41,593 nt of DNA from a virus: IMG/VR virus record IMGVR_UViG_3300043570_000958, positions 1-41,593 of that record. One strand, written 5' to 3'. Under the pieces are notes generated by a model. The model saw only the letters and a program-made list of their open reading frames with translations, searched no databases and was not told the DNA's origin. A program made the translations under genes and the position numbers. Every line of letters begins with the position of its first letter. The stretch's first letter is position 1. Below are positions 17,349 to 24,392 of this stretch, in pieces.

Positions 17349-17683
17349 TATTTATTTCCTGTTTTCTTGACAGTTGTTTTTACCTTAGGAGTTTGCTTCT
17401 TTGCTACTCCACCGCTTACTGCACCAGCCATACGCTTAGCTGATGATTCTTTTGCAGTACGTTTTTCAATAGCAGTAGCGCGAGCAACAGTACGACCAGT
17501 ATCAATTTTTCGACGATTAGCAATAATTTTTCCGGCTCTTGTTCCTTCTGCATCTGTCAAATTTTTTCCAGTTGCTGTTTTAGCAATTTTCTTTGCTAAA
17601 TTTATGTTATCCATATACATATATTTAGCATCGTATGCTTTTCCACGAGCCTTACGTGCTTTGTCTGCTGTTGAATCTGCCAT
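17348..17683 (-). CDS. 111-residue highly basic protein
   Basis: Very Lys/Arg/Ala-rich, opening MADSTADKARKARGKAYD, with a helix at about 25-45 and a C-terminal tail KKQTPKVKTTVKKTGNK that resembles histone H1-like tails. AGGAGATAACT precedes the ATG. Directly follows the large terminase gene. Probably binds DNA; whether it assists packaging or compacts DNA is open. Confidence 0.6.
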   Translation of the reverse strand: MADSTADKARKARGKAYDAKYMYMDNINLAKKIAKTATGKNLTDAEGTRAGKIIANRRKIDTGRTVARATAIEKRTAKESSAKRMAGAVSGGVAKKQTPKVKTTVKKTGNK

Positions 17684-17692
17684 AGTTATCTC

Positions 17693-19558
17693 CTAAATTA
17701 CTCTCATTTGATTTTGTTCTGCGAAGGCTTCATCTAAATTGATGACTGTTCGCTTGCCTATCTCTTGGCGAGATAAGAAAGGGTTTTTCATATGGTGGGT
17801 TGCATACTTACCATAGTTGAGCATCTCTCTTGCTCTAATCTCACAAAACCATAGAGCCATTACTAAGTCAGTCTTACCTTTGGTGGTAGGCGACCACGTA
17901 ACTAGCTGCTCAATCAAAGACTTTATATTCTCTGTCTGATCTGATGGCAGGTGTATCAAGTTATCTCTGTGGTGCTTACCGTCGTGTTGCTTGGTACCAA
18001 AGAGGGTAGACATAGAGGCAACACCAAAGCCGGCATCCCACTTATTAGAACCAGTATGGTGTTCCTTGAACTGCACACCGCGGGAAGCTAAGTGCATACG
18101 AATACCTTCGTCTTGTGTCAAGAAGGATTGAAAGGCGTTCTTTTCGACAACCCACTCGGAAGGGGAGTAGAGGGATGTCCAATCAAATATAAGATTACGG
18201 ATAGCGGCTGGAGACGGTCTGCTAATCTTGATAGCATCTACGATATACCTTTTGCTAGTAGCGCGGTCAATGGCGTAGCATATGGCTGCTGTATCGCCAA
18301 TCATTGCAGGGTCTAGTCCACAAATATAAGTAAAGCCATTGAGATCGCGTGGATGTCCTGGGTGTCCAGCGGTGAGGTGTCCAGACTTTCGCATACCATC
18401 AATAGAGCCACGAACACATACTGGGTCAAAGGCTGCATCATCAGATATATCTTGCTGTTGATAAATCAGCGCCCAGGTACTTGCATCCATAGACTGGCGT
18501 TCGTTGTAGAGATTGCGCCCGTTCCAGCGTGGATATAATCCAGTAGTGGGGTGCTTCTCTGCTTCCATCTGACCGTCAAAGGGTTGGTCGGAATAGGGCC
18601 AAAGAGTTTCCCATTTGTCAGGGTCATCATCTACAGTCAATAGGGCTGGCATTGCAAGATAGGACCAAGGTACTAAACCGCCTGGGTATCTATCTTCGTT
18701 GCGTAATTCCTTGTATAGGTCCACGGATGCTACACGCGTTCCAATAATAATAAGTTTGCCCGTAGGGTTCAAACGAGAACGCACATCTTGTGTTAGCCAC
18801 TTGATCTGTCGTTCAAAGTCATTAGCGTTGCTCAGTGTTACAGCATCGTCTACAATAATCATATCGGCACGCTTGCCGTAAATCTGACCGCCGATACCGA
18901 CAGCCTCAATGTTTGGGTCTTTCTCACCAGTCTCACGTAGCTCATCACCAAAGGTAATACGGGTGGCTTGCCACGATGCCGACTTAGAGTTGAAGCCAAC
19001 ACCGGCTGCGTAGGCCTGCTGGAGTTCTTCATACATCGGGTGAGTCAGTCTTTGCTTGATAGCGTAGAGGAAGTCTGCTGCCAAGCGTTGTGTCTGGGAT
19101 ACAATCAAGACTCTAAAGTTGGGGTTCTGGCATACCTGCCAGGTTACATAGTCAACCGTGATGGTCATAGACTTGGCGTGGTTTGGCGGGATGTTGAGAA
19201 GGATACGGTTATTAGCCAGACCCTCTTCATACTTCATCGCCGGATGAAGCCACGAAGGTTTACCAGTTTCAATCATATCCACCAGATTTTGCTGGTGTGG
19301 GAATGTGTTGCTGTGAAGGAAGCGTTTTCTAAATTCTGCGAATGTGATGTCGTGGACGTCGCCGGATTGGAATTGCTTATCCTTTAGTCCAAGGCGTGTT
19401 CGATCTACCTTGTCTGTAAATACCTTATCGGTGCGGCGGTAATACTCATAAGTCTTCATAGACTTACCAGCGGAAGCGCAGGCTTGCTCTATGGTCATAC
19501 CTTCTGAGACGCAGCCAAGAATAATTCTCTTGGCTATGTCGGCGGAATTTTCTGCCAC
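17693..19558 (-). CDS. terL: terminase large subunit (packaging ATPase/nuclease)
   Basis: 621 residues from a GTG at 19558 with GGGAG upstream. The N-terminal 55 residues hold a helix-turn-helix-like segment (MTIEQACASAGKSMKTYEYY at 21-40), which is unusual for TerL and more like a small terminase. ATPase domain: Walker A NIPPNHAKS at 122-130, Walker B MIIVDDA at 233-239, and a GTR coupling motif at 273-275. RNase H-type nuclease domain: Asp416 in GLDPA, Glu472 in VVEKN and Asp565 before LVMALWF fit the catalytic triad. It cuts concatemers and pumps DNA through the portal encoded downstream. First gene of the minus-strand late operon; no separate small subunit gene is seen. Confidence 0.93.
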   Translation of the reverse strand: MAENSADIAKRIILGCVSEGMTIEQACASAGKSMKTYEYYRRTDKVFTDKVDRTRLGLKDKQFQSGDVHDITFAEFRKRFLHSNTFPHQQNLVDMIETGKPSWLHPAMKYEEGLANNRILLNIPPNHAKSMTITVDYVTWQVCQNPNFRVLIVSQTQRLAADFLYAIKQRLTHPMYEELQQAYAAGVGFNSKSASWQATRITFGDELRETGEKDPNIEAVGIGGQIYGKRADMIIVDDAVTLSNANDFERQIKWLTQDVRSRLNPTGKLIIIGTRVASVDLYKELRNEDRYPGGLVPWSYLAMPALLTVDDDPDKWETLWPYSDQPFDGQMEAEKHPTTGLYPRWNGRNLYNERQSMDASTWALIYQQQDISDDAAFDPVCVRGSIDGMRKSGHLTAGHPGHPRDLNGFTYICGLDPAMIGDTAAICYAIDRATSKRYIVDAIKISRPSPAAIRNLIFDWTSLYSPSEWVVEKNAFQSFLTQDEGIRMHLASRGVQFKEHHTGSNKWDAGFGVASMSTLFGTKQHDGKHHRDNLIHLPSDQTENIKSLIEQLVTWSPTTKGKTDLVMALWFCEIRAREMLNYGKYATHHMKNPFLSRQEIGKRTVINLDEAFAEQNQMRVI

Positions 19559-20176
19559 GTATTACTCCCTACTAGAGCGCCGCGATTGGCGCGAAATGCT
19601 ATTTCATTTTACTAGGCTAGGGAATGAAAGAATACTAGGCGTTTGGGTTTGATCTAAAAATAGATAGAACTATCCCCACTAAAAGCATACTGGGCGGTTA
19701 GTACAGCGCGCCCTTTAGGGCGCAGTTCTAGGGGTAGTTGCTGGCTCGCCCTTAGGGGGCTCGCGTAGTGTAAACGTAGCGACAGTTACGGTCGCAAAGC
19801 TTCACTTCCCCGCTTTGCTCCCTACTAGTACTAAGGCAGGAAATTTAGAGCATTTCCCGCTTTTACTACTGTGTTCTTGGTCACACTTGTATAACCGCAG
19901 GTCAGAGGTGGGATCACTTTGACTTTAGGAAAAATATTTATGTGGGGAGTATAGGACCCGCCCGCCTGAAATTCAACAACGGGGGGTGTCGTTCCCGCGC
20001 TGTGCTGTGCTGTGTAGGTGCAGACTTAGACAGATTGGGGGCGATTGTCTGGGATGTTGCTATAAAGAATCAAGGGGCTTGCTACCGTCCCGGCTACCCC
20101 TAACACTTTCGATGTAACACAATAAACGGCAAGCCGGAGTAATTAGGTACATCCACTAATGAAGGAGATTGACCTA
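19559..20176. promoter_or_regulatory. main divergent intergenic control region
   Basis: About 600 bases without a convincing gene, between divergently transcribed terL and the plus-strand cluster. It holds a perfect GCGCCC-TTTA-GGGCGC hairpin (19708-19723), a GGAAAT/ATTTCC stem (19839-19857), TACTAGGC at 19610 and 19633, CGTAGCGACA at 19775-19784, an 11-base direct repeat CTCCCTACTAG (19565-19575 and 19818-19828), and a TGTGC repeat near 20000. TATAAAGAAT at about 20061 is a possible plus-strand -10, and TAGTAT near 19634 (minus strand) a weak -10 for terL. Likely contains promoters; an origin or packaging site is possible. Confidence 0.6.
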
Positions 20177-20374
20177 ATGCAGACAGATACTCACCCGCTC
20201 GCCTCTCGCCTCTCTTCAAGCTCTACCAATGCACTCATTCAATGGTGTCTCATCTACGCCATCACTCACCCCGGCACCGTGACCCCCGCAAGTATTGCCC
20301 GGGGCTTCAAAGGTGACCGGCACTCCCGGCAAGCTAGTGCCCTCCTCCTTGCCTACGGTGTCGGGTGGAGATAA
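20177..20374 (+). CDS. 65-residue hypothetical protein, first gene of plus cluster
   Basis: The ATG at 20177 is preceded by AAGGAG at 8 bases; an in-frame ATG at 20159 lies within that ribosome site and is unlikely. The peptide (MQTDTHPLASRLSSSSTNAL...) has a helix-turn-helix look in its second half: TPASIARGFKGDRHSRQASALLLAYGVGW. It could be a small DNA-binding protein, but the similarity is weak. Confidence 0.55.
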   Translation: MQTDTHPLASRLSSSSTNALIQWCLIYAITHPGTVTPASIARGFKGDRHSRQASALLLAYGVGWR

Positions 20375-20413
20375 TCACCGGCGACACAATAAAAAAATAA
20401 TTAGGCAATGGTG

Positions 20414-20443
20414 TTGACTTTCCACTATCCCCCATAGTACGCT
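20414..20443 (+). promoter_or_regulatory. candidate sigma-70-type promoter
   Basis: TTGACT at 20414-20419, an 18-base spacer, then TACGCT at 20438-20443, which fits the actinobacterial TAnnnT -10. Transcription would begin at about 20450, at the foot of the hairpin 20451-20470. Confidence 0.45.
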
Positions 20444-20450
20444 CGAGCTA

Positions 20451-20470
20451 CTAGCTCAATCGTGAGCTAG
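20451..20470 (+). promoter_or_regulatory. perfect 8-bp hairpin in 5' leader
   Basis: CTAGCTCA / TGAGCTAG with loop ATCG, ending 22 bases before the start codon at 20493 and just upstream of its AAGAGGAG ribosome site. It could be an operator (perfect dyad) or a 5' stem protecting the transcript. Confidence 0.55.
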
Positions 20471-20492
20471 ATGAGCCTAAGAGGAGTAAATA

Positions 20493-20780
20493 ATGACACG
20501 CAAAGATTACGAACTAATCGCCGGAGTATTGAAGAACTTCACCACGAACGAACCTTGCGACACAATCGATAGAGACGCTATCGCGTACGACCTAGCTGAC
20601 GCACTCGCACTTGATAACCCCCGCTTTCAACACGATGCCTTCCTAATCGCCGCCGGTGTCTATGCAAAGTGTGACTATTGCTCAAAGAGAGCTACGACCT
20701 TCTCTCTAGCAATGTCGTGGTGTAATCTTCACAAGGGCAAGGGGCTAATCAAGGAGTGGGGCAAGTATATCGAGGCATAA
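20493..20780 (+). CDS. actinophage small protein with Cys/His cluster
   Basis: 95 residues with AGAGGAG before the ATG. The opening MTRKDYELIAGVLKNF and the central DLADALALDNPRFQHDAFLIAAGV belong to a very common small actinophage family of unknown function. A C-terminal extension adds CDYCSKRATTFSLAMSWCNLHKG, a CxxC...CxxH candidate zinc site. The family context is recognised by eye. It leads the tiny-gene cluster and probably acts early in takeover; that role is inference. Confidence 0.7.
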   Translation: MTRKDYELIAGVLKNFTTNEPCDTIDRDAIAYDLADALALDNPRFQHDAFLIAAGVYAKCDYCSKRATTFSLAMSWCNLHKGKGLIKEWGKYIEA

Positions 20781-20786
20781 GCACTA

Positions 20787-20832
20787 GCCCCCGCACCGGT
20801 TAGCCGGCGCAGATTCAAGCCCTAGCGGGGGC
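20787..20832 (+). promoter_or_regulatory. GC-rich stem-loop between genes
   Basis: GCCCCCGC (20787-20794) pairs perfectly with GCGGGGGC (20825-20832). The 30-base loop contains a smaller CCGG-TTAG-CCGG stem. No U-tract follows, so a structured leader or processing site for the next gene (20879) fits better than a terminator. Confidence 0.5.
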
Positions 20833-20878
20833 ACGACTCGAAGGCACTAAGCTGACGGGCAAAGAGAAGGAGTAAGCA

Positions 20879-21253
20879 ATGGCAAGTAAAGCAACTCGCA
20901 AGGCAATGCTAGAGCACCAGAATCAGCAAGTGGCAAAGAATCAGCTATTAGATATTCTCGCCGGAGATGAGTCTCCTAAGGTCTACACACTAGGGCGTCA
21001 CGTATCCACTAGCGGGATGAGTAGAGATATCTCTCTCTACATAGTAAAGAATAATCGCCTTATGAATATTACTTACTACGCCTCACAAGCTCTAGGGTGG
21101 AAGCTAGTAGAGCGCAACGGGTCAAGAGCTATCCGCGTCGGTGGCGCCGGTATGGATATGGGCTTTCACACCGTGTACACGCTCTCTAGCGTGCTATATC
21201 GGGGCACCGTCGAAGGAGACGCCGGATACAAGCTCTCACAGGAATGGATGTGA
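20879..21253 (+). CDS. conserved actinophage protein (RHVSxSGMSRDISxY family)
   Basis: 124 residues, GAAGGAG upstream. The core YTLGRHVSTSGMSRDISLYI, a helical ITYYASQALGWKL segment and GGAGMDMGFHTVYTLSSVLY match a widespread family of small phage proteins without known function; the GxGMDMGFH motif is its hallmark. No membrane segment. Transcribed with the plus cluster. Confidence 0.75.
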   Translation: MASKATRKAMLEHQNQQVAKNQLLDILAGDESPKVYTLGRHVSTSGMSRDISLYIVKNNRLMNITYYASQALGWKLVERNGSRAIRVGGAGMDMGFHTVYTLSSVLYRGTVEGDAGYKLSQEWM

Positions 21254-21279
21254 TTATGATTACAAGGAGAGGCAAGCTA

Positions 21280-21393
21280 GTGCGAGCTCTTGCAATTCTT
21301 GCGGGAGTTGCTCTCATCGTATGGATGAGCGGGCACGTATGGATAAACGGGACGGGCATATGTATCGGCACTCTTGCAAAGTGCGGGCTATAG
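21280..21393 (+). CDS. small membrane protein
   Basis: 37 residues from the GTG at 21280, which has AAGGAGAGG seven bases upstream, the same block used across the cluster; an ATG at 21256 in the same frame would give 45 residues but has no clear ribosome site. One membrane span (RALAILAGVALIVWMSG), then a short polar tail with two Cys. Could modify the host membrane or act in lysis; unknown. Confidence 0.6.
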   Translation: MRALAILAGVALIVWMSGHVWINGTGICIGTLAKCGL

Positions 21394-21405
21394 ATTAGAC
21401 GCGTA

Positions 21406-21439
21406 CCCTCCTCCACCGGTGTGAGTCGGTGGAGGGGAG
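21406..21439 (+). promoter_or_regulatory. strong stem-loop between genes
   Basis: Arms 21406-21417 and 21428-21439 pair at 11 of 12 positions (one G-U) around a 10-base loop; the core is TCCACC/GGTGGA. It separates the membrane-protein gene from the next coupled block. No U-tract. Confidence 0.5.
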
Positions 21440-21496
21440 TCTGCACCTAATAGCTAGGGCAGAATTTCGATCTGAGAGAGAGAGAGAGGGCAAGTA

Positions 21497-21892
21497 ATGG
21501 CAATTATGTGTGAAGAGTGCAAGTGTGATATCGAGAAGAATGAAGCCGGAGAGTATGGAGGGTGCGAGAGCGGGTGCCTATGTTGCAATGAGAATATCGA
21601 AGAGCTAGCGCAAGAGCGTGCAACGCAGATTCTAGCTCTCACCGATGATAAGAGGGCAGAATTAGAAGAGGAGGAGGATATGGGCGATAGTAACCCGATT
21701 ATTCACGCTGAACAAGGACCTAACCGATTCTCTTTGATGTCTCTATTCTTTACCGATAGTGACGGCGTGCAGATACAAGAGGACACCGATACCGGCGAAA
21801 TTACTATCAAGTATTTCACCGATAGCAATGAGATAGAGCTAGACACCGGCGCACTCTACGAGTGGGCTCTCGATTATTACAAGACTAACTAA
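21497..21892 (+). CDS. acidic protein with N-terminal Cys cluster
   Basis: 131 residues. The N-terminus MAIMCEECKCDIEKN, then GGCESGCLCC, has eight Cys in about 35 residues, a likely two-zinc or metal-binding module. The middle is strongly acidic (ELEEEEDMGDSN). The C-terminus is beta-rich (GEITIKYFTDSNEIELDTGALYEWALDYY). Preceded by a (GA)n tract and GAGGGCAAGTA. Strong acidity is common among phage inhibitors that mimic DNA or bind host enzymes, but no target can be named. Confidence 0.65.
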   Translation: MAIMCEECKCDIEKNEAGEYGGCESGCLCCNENIEELAQERATQILALTDDKRAELEEEEDMGDSNPIIHAEQGPNRFSLMSLFFTDSDGVQIQEDTDTGEITIKYFTDSNEIELDTGALYEWALDYYKTN

Positions 21893-21909
21893 GGGAAAGA
21901 GGGCAAGAG

Positions 21910-22008
21910 ATGAGCATATGCGATTATTGGGGGCATTGGATGAATGAAGGTAAGTGTAGGAATTGCATTTACCAGACACAAGAGAGAGAGAGGGCAAGCA
22001 ATGACTAG
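21910..22008 (+). CDS. 32-residue Cys-containing miniprotein
   Basis: ATG at 21910 after GAGGGCAAGAG. MSICDYWGHWMNEGKCRNCIY gives C4, C16 and C19 with a His at 9, a minimal treble-clef or zinc-ribbon knuckle. Its last codons overlap the start of the next gene by eight bases and encode the shared ribosome site, so its C-terminus is partly set by that site. Confidence 0.5.
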   Translation: MSICDYWGHWMNEGKCRNCIYQTQERERASND

Positions 22009-22156
22009 AGAATATCGCTTAGTGATTGAAAGACACTATGTCGTATGGGCAAGAGATTATGATGAAGCATTGAGACTAATAAATAGTGAGAAGGAATATG
22101 ATTATGTCGTGAATGAAATTCTCACTCTTCTAAGTGAGAAGGAGGAGGCAAAGTAA
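22001..22156 (+). CDS. 51-residue hypothetical protein
   Basis: The ATG at 22001 with GAGAGGGCAAGCA upstream is preferred over 21944. MTREYRLVIERHYVVWARDYDEALRLI looks like a beta hairpin plus helix, as in small DUF-type phage proteins, and the tail is acidic and ends EKEEAK. Stop and next start overlap (TAATG). Confidence 0.6.
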   Translation: MTREYRLVIERHYVVWARDYDEALRLINSEKEYDYVVNEILTLLSEKEEAK

Positions 22157-22302
22157 TGAAGGCAGATAGAGTGAAGAGAGAGATAACCTTGCAAGATAGT
22201 GCTACCGGTGAGCTATTAGCCCGGGCAGAATTGACTAATGCGAGGGTGAGAGCACTTATCAAGGCGTATCAATTAGCCGGGATCGAAGCGGTGGCACGAT
22301 GA
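22156..22302 (+). CDS. 48-residue hypothetical protein
   Basis: ATG at 22156 overlapping the preceding stop, GGAGGAGGCAAAG upstream. MKADRVKREITLQDSATGEL then a single helix rich in Ala/Arg (RAELTNARVRALIKAYQLAG). Stop overlaps the next ATG by four bases. No family recognised. Confidence 0.55.
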   Translation: MKADRVKREITLQDSATGELLARAELTNARVRALIKAYQLAGIEAVAR

Positions 22303-22493
22303 ATAATGGTGTAAAGAATCTGCAAGTGATGAGAGGGATAGACGGGGCTCGATTACTAGACGATAACGAGCGATTCTACCGGCTAGGAGAGGCGGGAGAG
22401 CGTGTCTATGGATATCACACACAATTAGGCGGGCTATATGTTTGCTACACGTGCGGGCACCTATGCGAGTGCGGGGAGGAGGGTGAGCAATGA
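22299..22493 (+). CDS. 64-residue protein ending in a zinc knuckle
   Basis: Two-part protein: a polar N-terminal half with GARLLDDNERFYRLGEAGERVYGY, then GGLYVCYTCGHLCECGEEGEQ, where CxxC-x3-CxC suggests a small zinc or metal site. ATGA overlap with the gene before and after. Function unknown. Confidence 0.6.
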   Translation: MNNGVKNLQVMRGIDGARLLDDNERFYRLGEAGERVYGYHTQLGGLYVCYTCGHLCECGEEGEQ

Positions 22494-22618
22494 TAGGAGA
22501 TACCAAAGAGGAAATAGTAAGTCAGCTCAATGAGCTAATCTATGAAGGCGACGGGAATTTTACGTTATCGGATATCGAGGATATTATCGGTGACGGTGAC
22601 CTATTCGAGTATATCTAA
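22490..22618 (+). CDS. 42-residue acidic miniprotein
   Basis: ATG at 22490 overlaps the previous stop (ATGA), GGAGGGTGAGCA upstream. MIGDTKEEIVSQLNELIYEG then a second acidic part (DIEDIIGDGDLFEYI), with very few basic residues. Probably a short helical peptide; no homologue recognised. Last gene before a structured gap. Confidence 0.55.
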   Translation: MIGDTKEEIVSQLNELIYEGDGNFTLSDIEDIIGDGDLFEYI

Positions 22619-22620
22619 TC

Positions 22621-22685
22621 ACTAGGCTATCTCTCGCTCTCTCTCCGGTAAGGGGAGAGAGCGGGGGAGGGCAAAGTGCCCTAGT
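22621..22685 (+). promoter_or_regulatory. two-stem structured intergenic element
   Basis: Inner perfect 9-bp stem CGCTCTCTC (22635-22643) / GAGAGAGCG (22655-22663); outer stem ACTAGG (22621-22626) / CCTAGT (22680-22685). The ACTAGGCT at its 5' end also occurs in both control regions (19611 and 32318). It precedes the gene at 22709. Confidence 0.5.
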
Positions 22686-22708
22686 AATAAACGTATGGAG
22701 GCAAGAAT

Positions 22709-23278
22709 ATGAAAGATTACACAGTACGACGCTACTCATTCAACGAGCTAGGAGAAGAGGCGAAGGAGAGGGCGATTACTCGTATGCAGAATCGGCTACA
22801 CGAGTGGATAGATGAGCGCGAGATTACCGATTACCTTACCGGCAAGCTAGAAGAGGCAATAGGCGGGGAGAGTGAGCTAGAGATTATGTACTCACTAAGC
22901 TACTCACAAGGAGACGGCGTAGCACTATATGGCAGACTCTATGCTAGTCAATGCCCTAATCTCACCTTACCGGAGGGCGCTCACCATATTGAGCTAATAA
23001 AAAATAGTTGGGGTATTCATTACTCGCACTATAATACTTTCAACGTGGAAGCGAGTGACGTTGATTATGAACCTATTGACCTAACCGGTAGCGTGATCGA
23101 AACACAATTGCGTGACCTATGCAAAGAGCTAGAGAGAGCCGGCTATAAGTATATCGAGCTTGCTACTAATAGGGAGTCTGCTATCTCCTACCTAGAAGAG
23201 AATTACGGGGATGAGTTCGCTCTCGACGGCTATTACGATATGCCTAAGGGAATTGTAAACGAGGAGGCGTTAGTATGA
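22709..23278 (+). CDS. conserved phage protein (SYSQGDGVALYG family)
   Basis: 189 residues with GGAGGCAAG upstream. The opening YSFNELGEEAKERAITRM and MYSLSYSQGDGVALYGRL belong to a family of phage and plasmid proteins with conserved S-x-C/S-QGDG-V motifs; function unknown to me. C-terminal half acidic and helical with YIELATNRESAISYLEENYGDEF. 11 of its 19 Leu codons are CTA, a usage very unlike the capsid gene. Stop overlaps the next ATG. Confidence 0.7.
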   Translation: MKDYTVRRYSFNELGEEAKERAITRMQNRLHEWIDEREITDYLTGKLEEAIGGESELEIMYSLSYSQGDGVALYGRLYASQCPNLTLPEGAHHIELIKNSWGIHYSHYNTFNVEASDVDYEPIDLTGSVIETQLRDLCKELERAGYKYIELATNRESAISYLEENYGDEFALDGYYDMPKGIVNEEALV

Positions 23279-23493
23279 AATTCCTAATTCAATTCAAAGA
23301 TAATCAAGAAGAGGCAGTACATAGGTTTGGTGTATTACCGGCAGGAGAAGAGGGCGAAGATCAACCTAATGATGATGAGATATTTTTTTGGTTGACACCG
23401 GAGGAAGCTCTAGCAATAGGCAAAGATTATGACGGTGGCGACTGGATAGTACTTAGATGCGCTTGTGATGAGTGCGAAGAGGAGGGCGAGTAA
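23275..23493 (+). CDS. 72-residue acidic protein with CxCxxC tail
   Basis: ATG at 23275 overlaps the stop before it. Beta-rich N-terminus (MKFLIQFKDNQEEAVHRFGVLP), a very acidic loop, then GGDWIVLRCACDECEEEGE with three Cys in six residues. Ends in the EEGE tail created by the downstream ribosome site. Unknown function. Confidence 0.6.
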   Translation: MKFLIQFKDNQEEAVHRFGVLPAGEEGEDQPNDDEIFFWLTPEEALAIGKDYDGGDWIVLRCACDECEEEGE

Positions 23494-23612
23494 TGAGCTA
23501 CGGCAAGTGTTGGGTATGCGGGTGCTCTATGTCCGGCGATAGTCAAACTATAGAAGGCAAGGTCACGTGTGACCGGTGCGGGTGGATATCTATGAAGAAT
23601 GGAGAATACTAA
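23493..23612 (+). CDS. 39-residue zinc-ribbon miniprotein
   Basis: ATG at 23493 within TAATG; GGAGGGCGAG upstream. C6, C9 and C11, then C26 and C29: CWVCGC...CDRCGW, a minimal zinc ribbon with two knuckles joined by a 14-residue beta loop. Typical of DNA- or protein-binding mini-ribbons; partner unknown. Confidence 0.6.
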   Translation: MSYGKCWVCGCSMSGDSQTIEGKVTCDRCGWISMKNGEY

Positions 23613-23761
23613 TGAGTGAACCTACGCTAGAAGATAACTATGCAAGAGGGCTAGAAGATAGCGATCCGGTATATGCAGAATGTCGCGGATGCGACGCAGA
23701 ATATGAAGTCAATGGCAGACACGATTACTATTGCGCTAAATGCGTAGAGGAGGGCAAGTAA
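23612..23761 (+). CDS. 49-residue zinc-ribbon miniprotein
   Basis: The ATG at 23612 overlaps the previous stop by one base and is preferred over 23576; ribosome site GGAG. MSEPTLEDNYARGLEDSDPV precedes AECRGCDAEYEV and YYCAKCVEEGK, giving two CxxC knuckles about 18 residues apart: a zinc ribbon. Ends in EEGK. Confidence 0.65.
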   Translation: MSEPTLEDNYARGLEDSDPVYAECRGCDAEYEVNGRHDYYCAKCVEEGK

Positions 23762-23946
23762 TGAATAAAACAATAGATTTATTAGAGCAAGAGCGCAAAG
23801 AAGCTGAAAATAGATTTTATGAATATTCCAAGAGAGTAAGAGAGGGCGAAAGTAAGATGAAAGAGCATAGAGATTTTTACCGTAACGCTGAAACAGTAAT
23901 AAGCAGACTGATTGAATTAGTAAAGAAAGAAGGAGAGGGCAAGTAA
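23761..23946 (+). CDS. 61-residue coiled-coil protein
   Basis: The ATG at 23761 (TAATG) is preferred over 23740; GGAGGGCAAG upstream. Almost all helix with Lys/Glu heptads (LLEQERKEAENRFYEYSKRV, ISRLIELVKKEGEGK). Probably an oligomerising coiled coil; function unknown. Confidence 0.6.
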   Translation: MNKTIDLLEQERKEAENRFYEYSKRVREGESKMKEHRDFYRNAETVISRLIELVKKEGEGK

Positions 23947-24065
23947 TGAAAAACTATAAATGCACCGACTGTAAAAAATATTTCAACATAAATAAAGGCA
24001 CCTACGACAGTGAGTGGGGATTTCACTGTATTTATTGCGGAGGAATAGAGAAGGAGGGCAAGTAA
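23946..24065 (+). CDS. 39-residue zinc-ribbon miniprotein
   Basis: ATG at 23946 within TAATG, GGAGAGGGCAAG upstream. MKNYKCTDCKKYF then GFHCIYCGGIEKEGK: two CxxC knuckles, a classical zinc ribbon. Third of three ribbons within 450 bases. Confidence 0.65.
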   Translation: MKNYKCTDCKKYFNINKGTYDSEWGFHCIYCGGIEKEGK

Positions 24066-24217
24066 TGACTAAAGGATTTACTATCATAAATAAAGTAACA
24101 GGAAATAAATTGGCGACACTTCCCCTTACTATACCTATCGGGGCAACAGTAGAAGGATTCCAACGAGCAGGATATGAAGTTAGTTGGACTTGGGCAAAGG
24201 AGGGCGATAATGAGTGA
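24065..24217 (+). CDS. 50-residue hypothetical protein
   Basis: The ATG at 24065 (TAATG, GGAGGGCAAG) is preferred over 24014. MTKGFTIINKVTGNKLATLP then IGATVEGFQRAGYEVSWTWA: a small beta-alpha peptide without Cys. No family recognised. Confidence 0.6.
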   Translation: MTKGFTIINKVTGNKLATLPLTIPIGATVEGFQRAGYEVSWTWAKEGDNE

Positions 24218-24392
24218 TCCAACGGTAGAGTACTGGCAAGCTAAGGCAGACCTATGCAGGGAGCAGGCTATTCAGGAGATGGTAGAGGGAGAGAGCGCGT
24301 TAGCAGCTAAGAATCTGCTAAGAATGGTGAACGCTCTAAGTATGGTAGGTATAATCAACGACAATAAGAGAAAGGCGGAAGATAGTGAGTGA
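24210..24392 (+). CDS. 60-residue helical protein
   Basis: The ATG at 24210, with GGAGGGCGATA, is preferred over 24174; it overlaps the previous gene by eight bases. Helical throughout (DPTVEYWQAKADLCREQAIQ, then LAAKNLLRMVNALSMVGI). No recognised family. Confidence 0.55.
   Translation: MSDPTVEYWQAKADLCREQAIQEMVEGESALAAKNLLRMVNALSMVGIINDNKRKAEDSE

Noticed and set aside
19559-20176. Integrase attachment site
   Set aside because: No integrase and no tRNA-like core sequence; nothing supports a lysogenic module.
20787-20832. Possible tRNA (paired ends and a TTCAAG segment)
   Set aside because: Only 46 bases long, no anticodon arm or proper T-arm; better described as a stem-loop.
21186-21642. 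Minus-strand frames within the plus cluster
   Set aside because: They oppose a tightly coupled plus-strand operon and lack ribosome sites and recognisable protein features.
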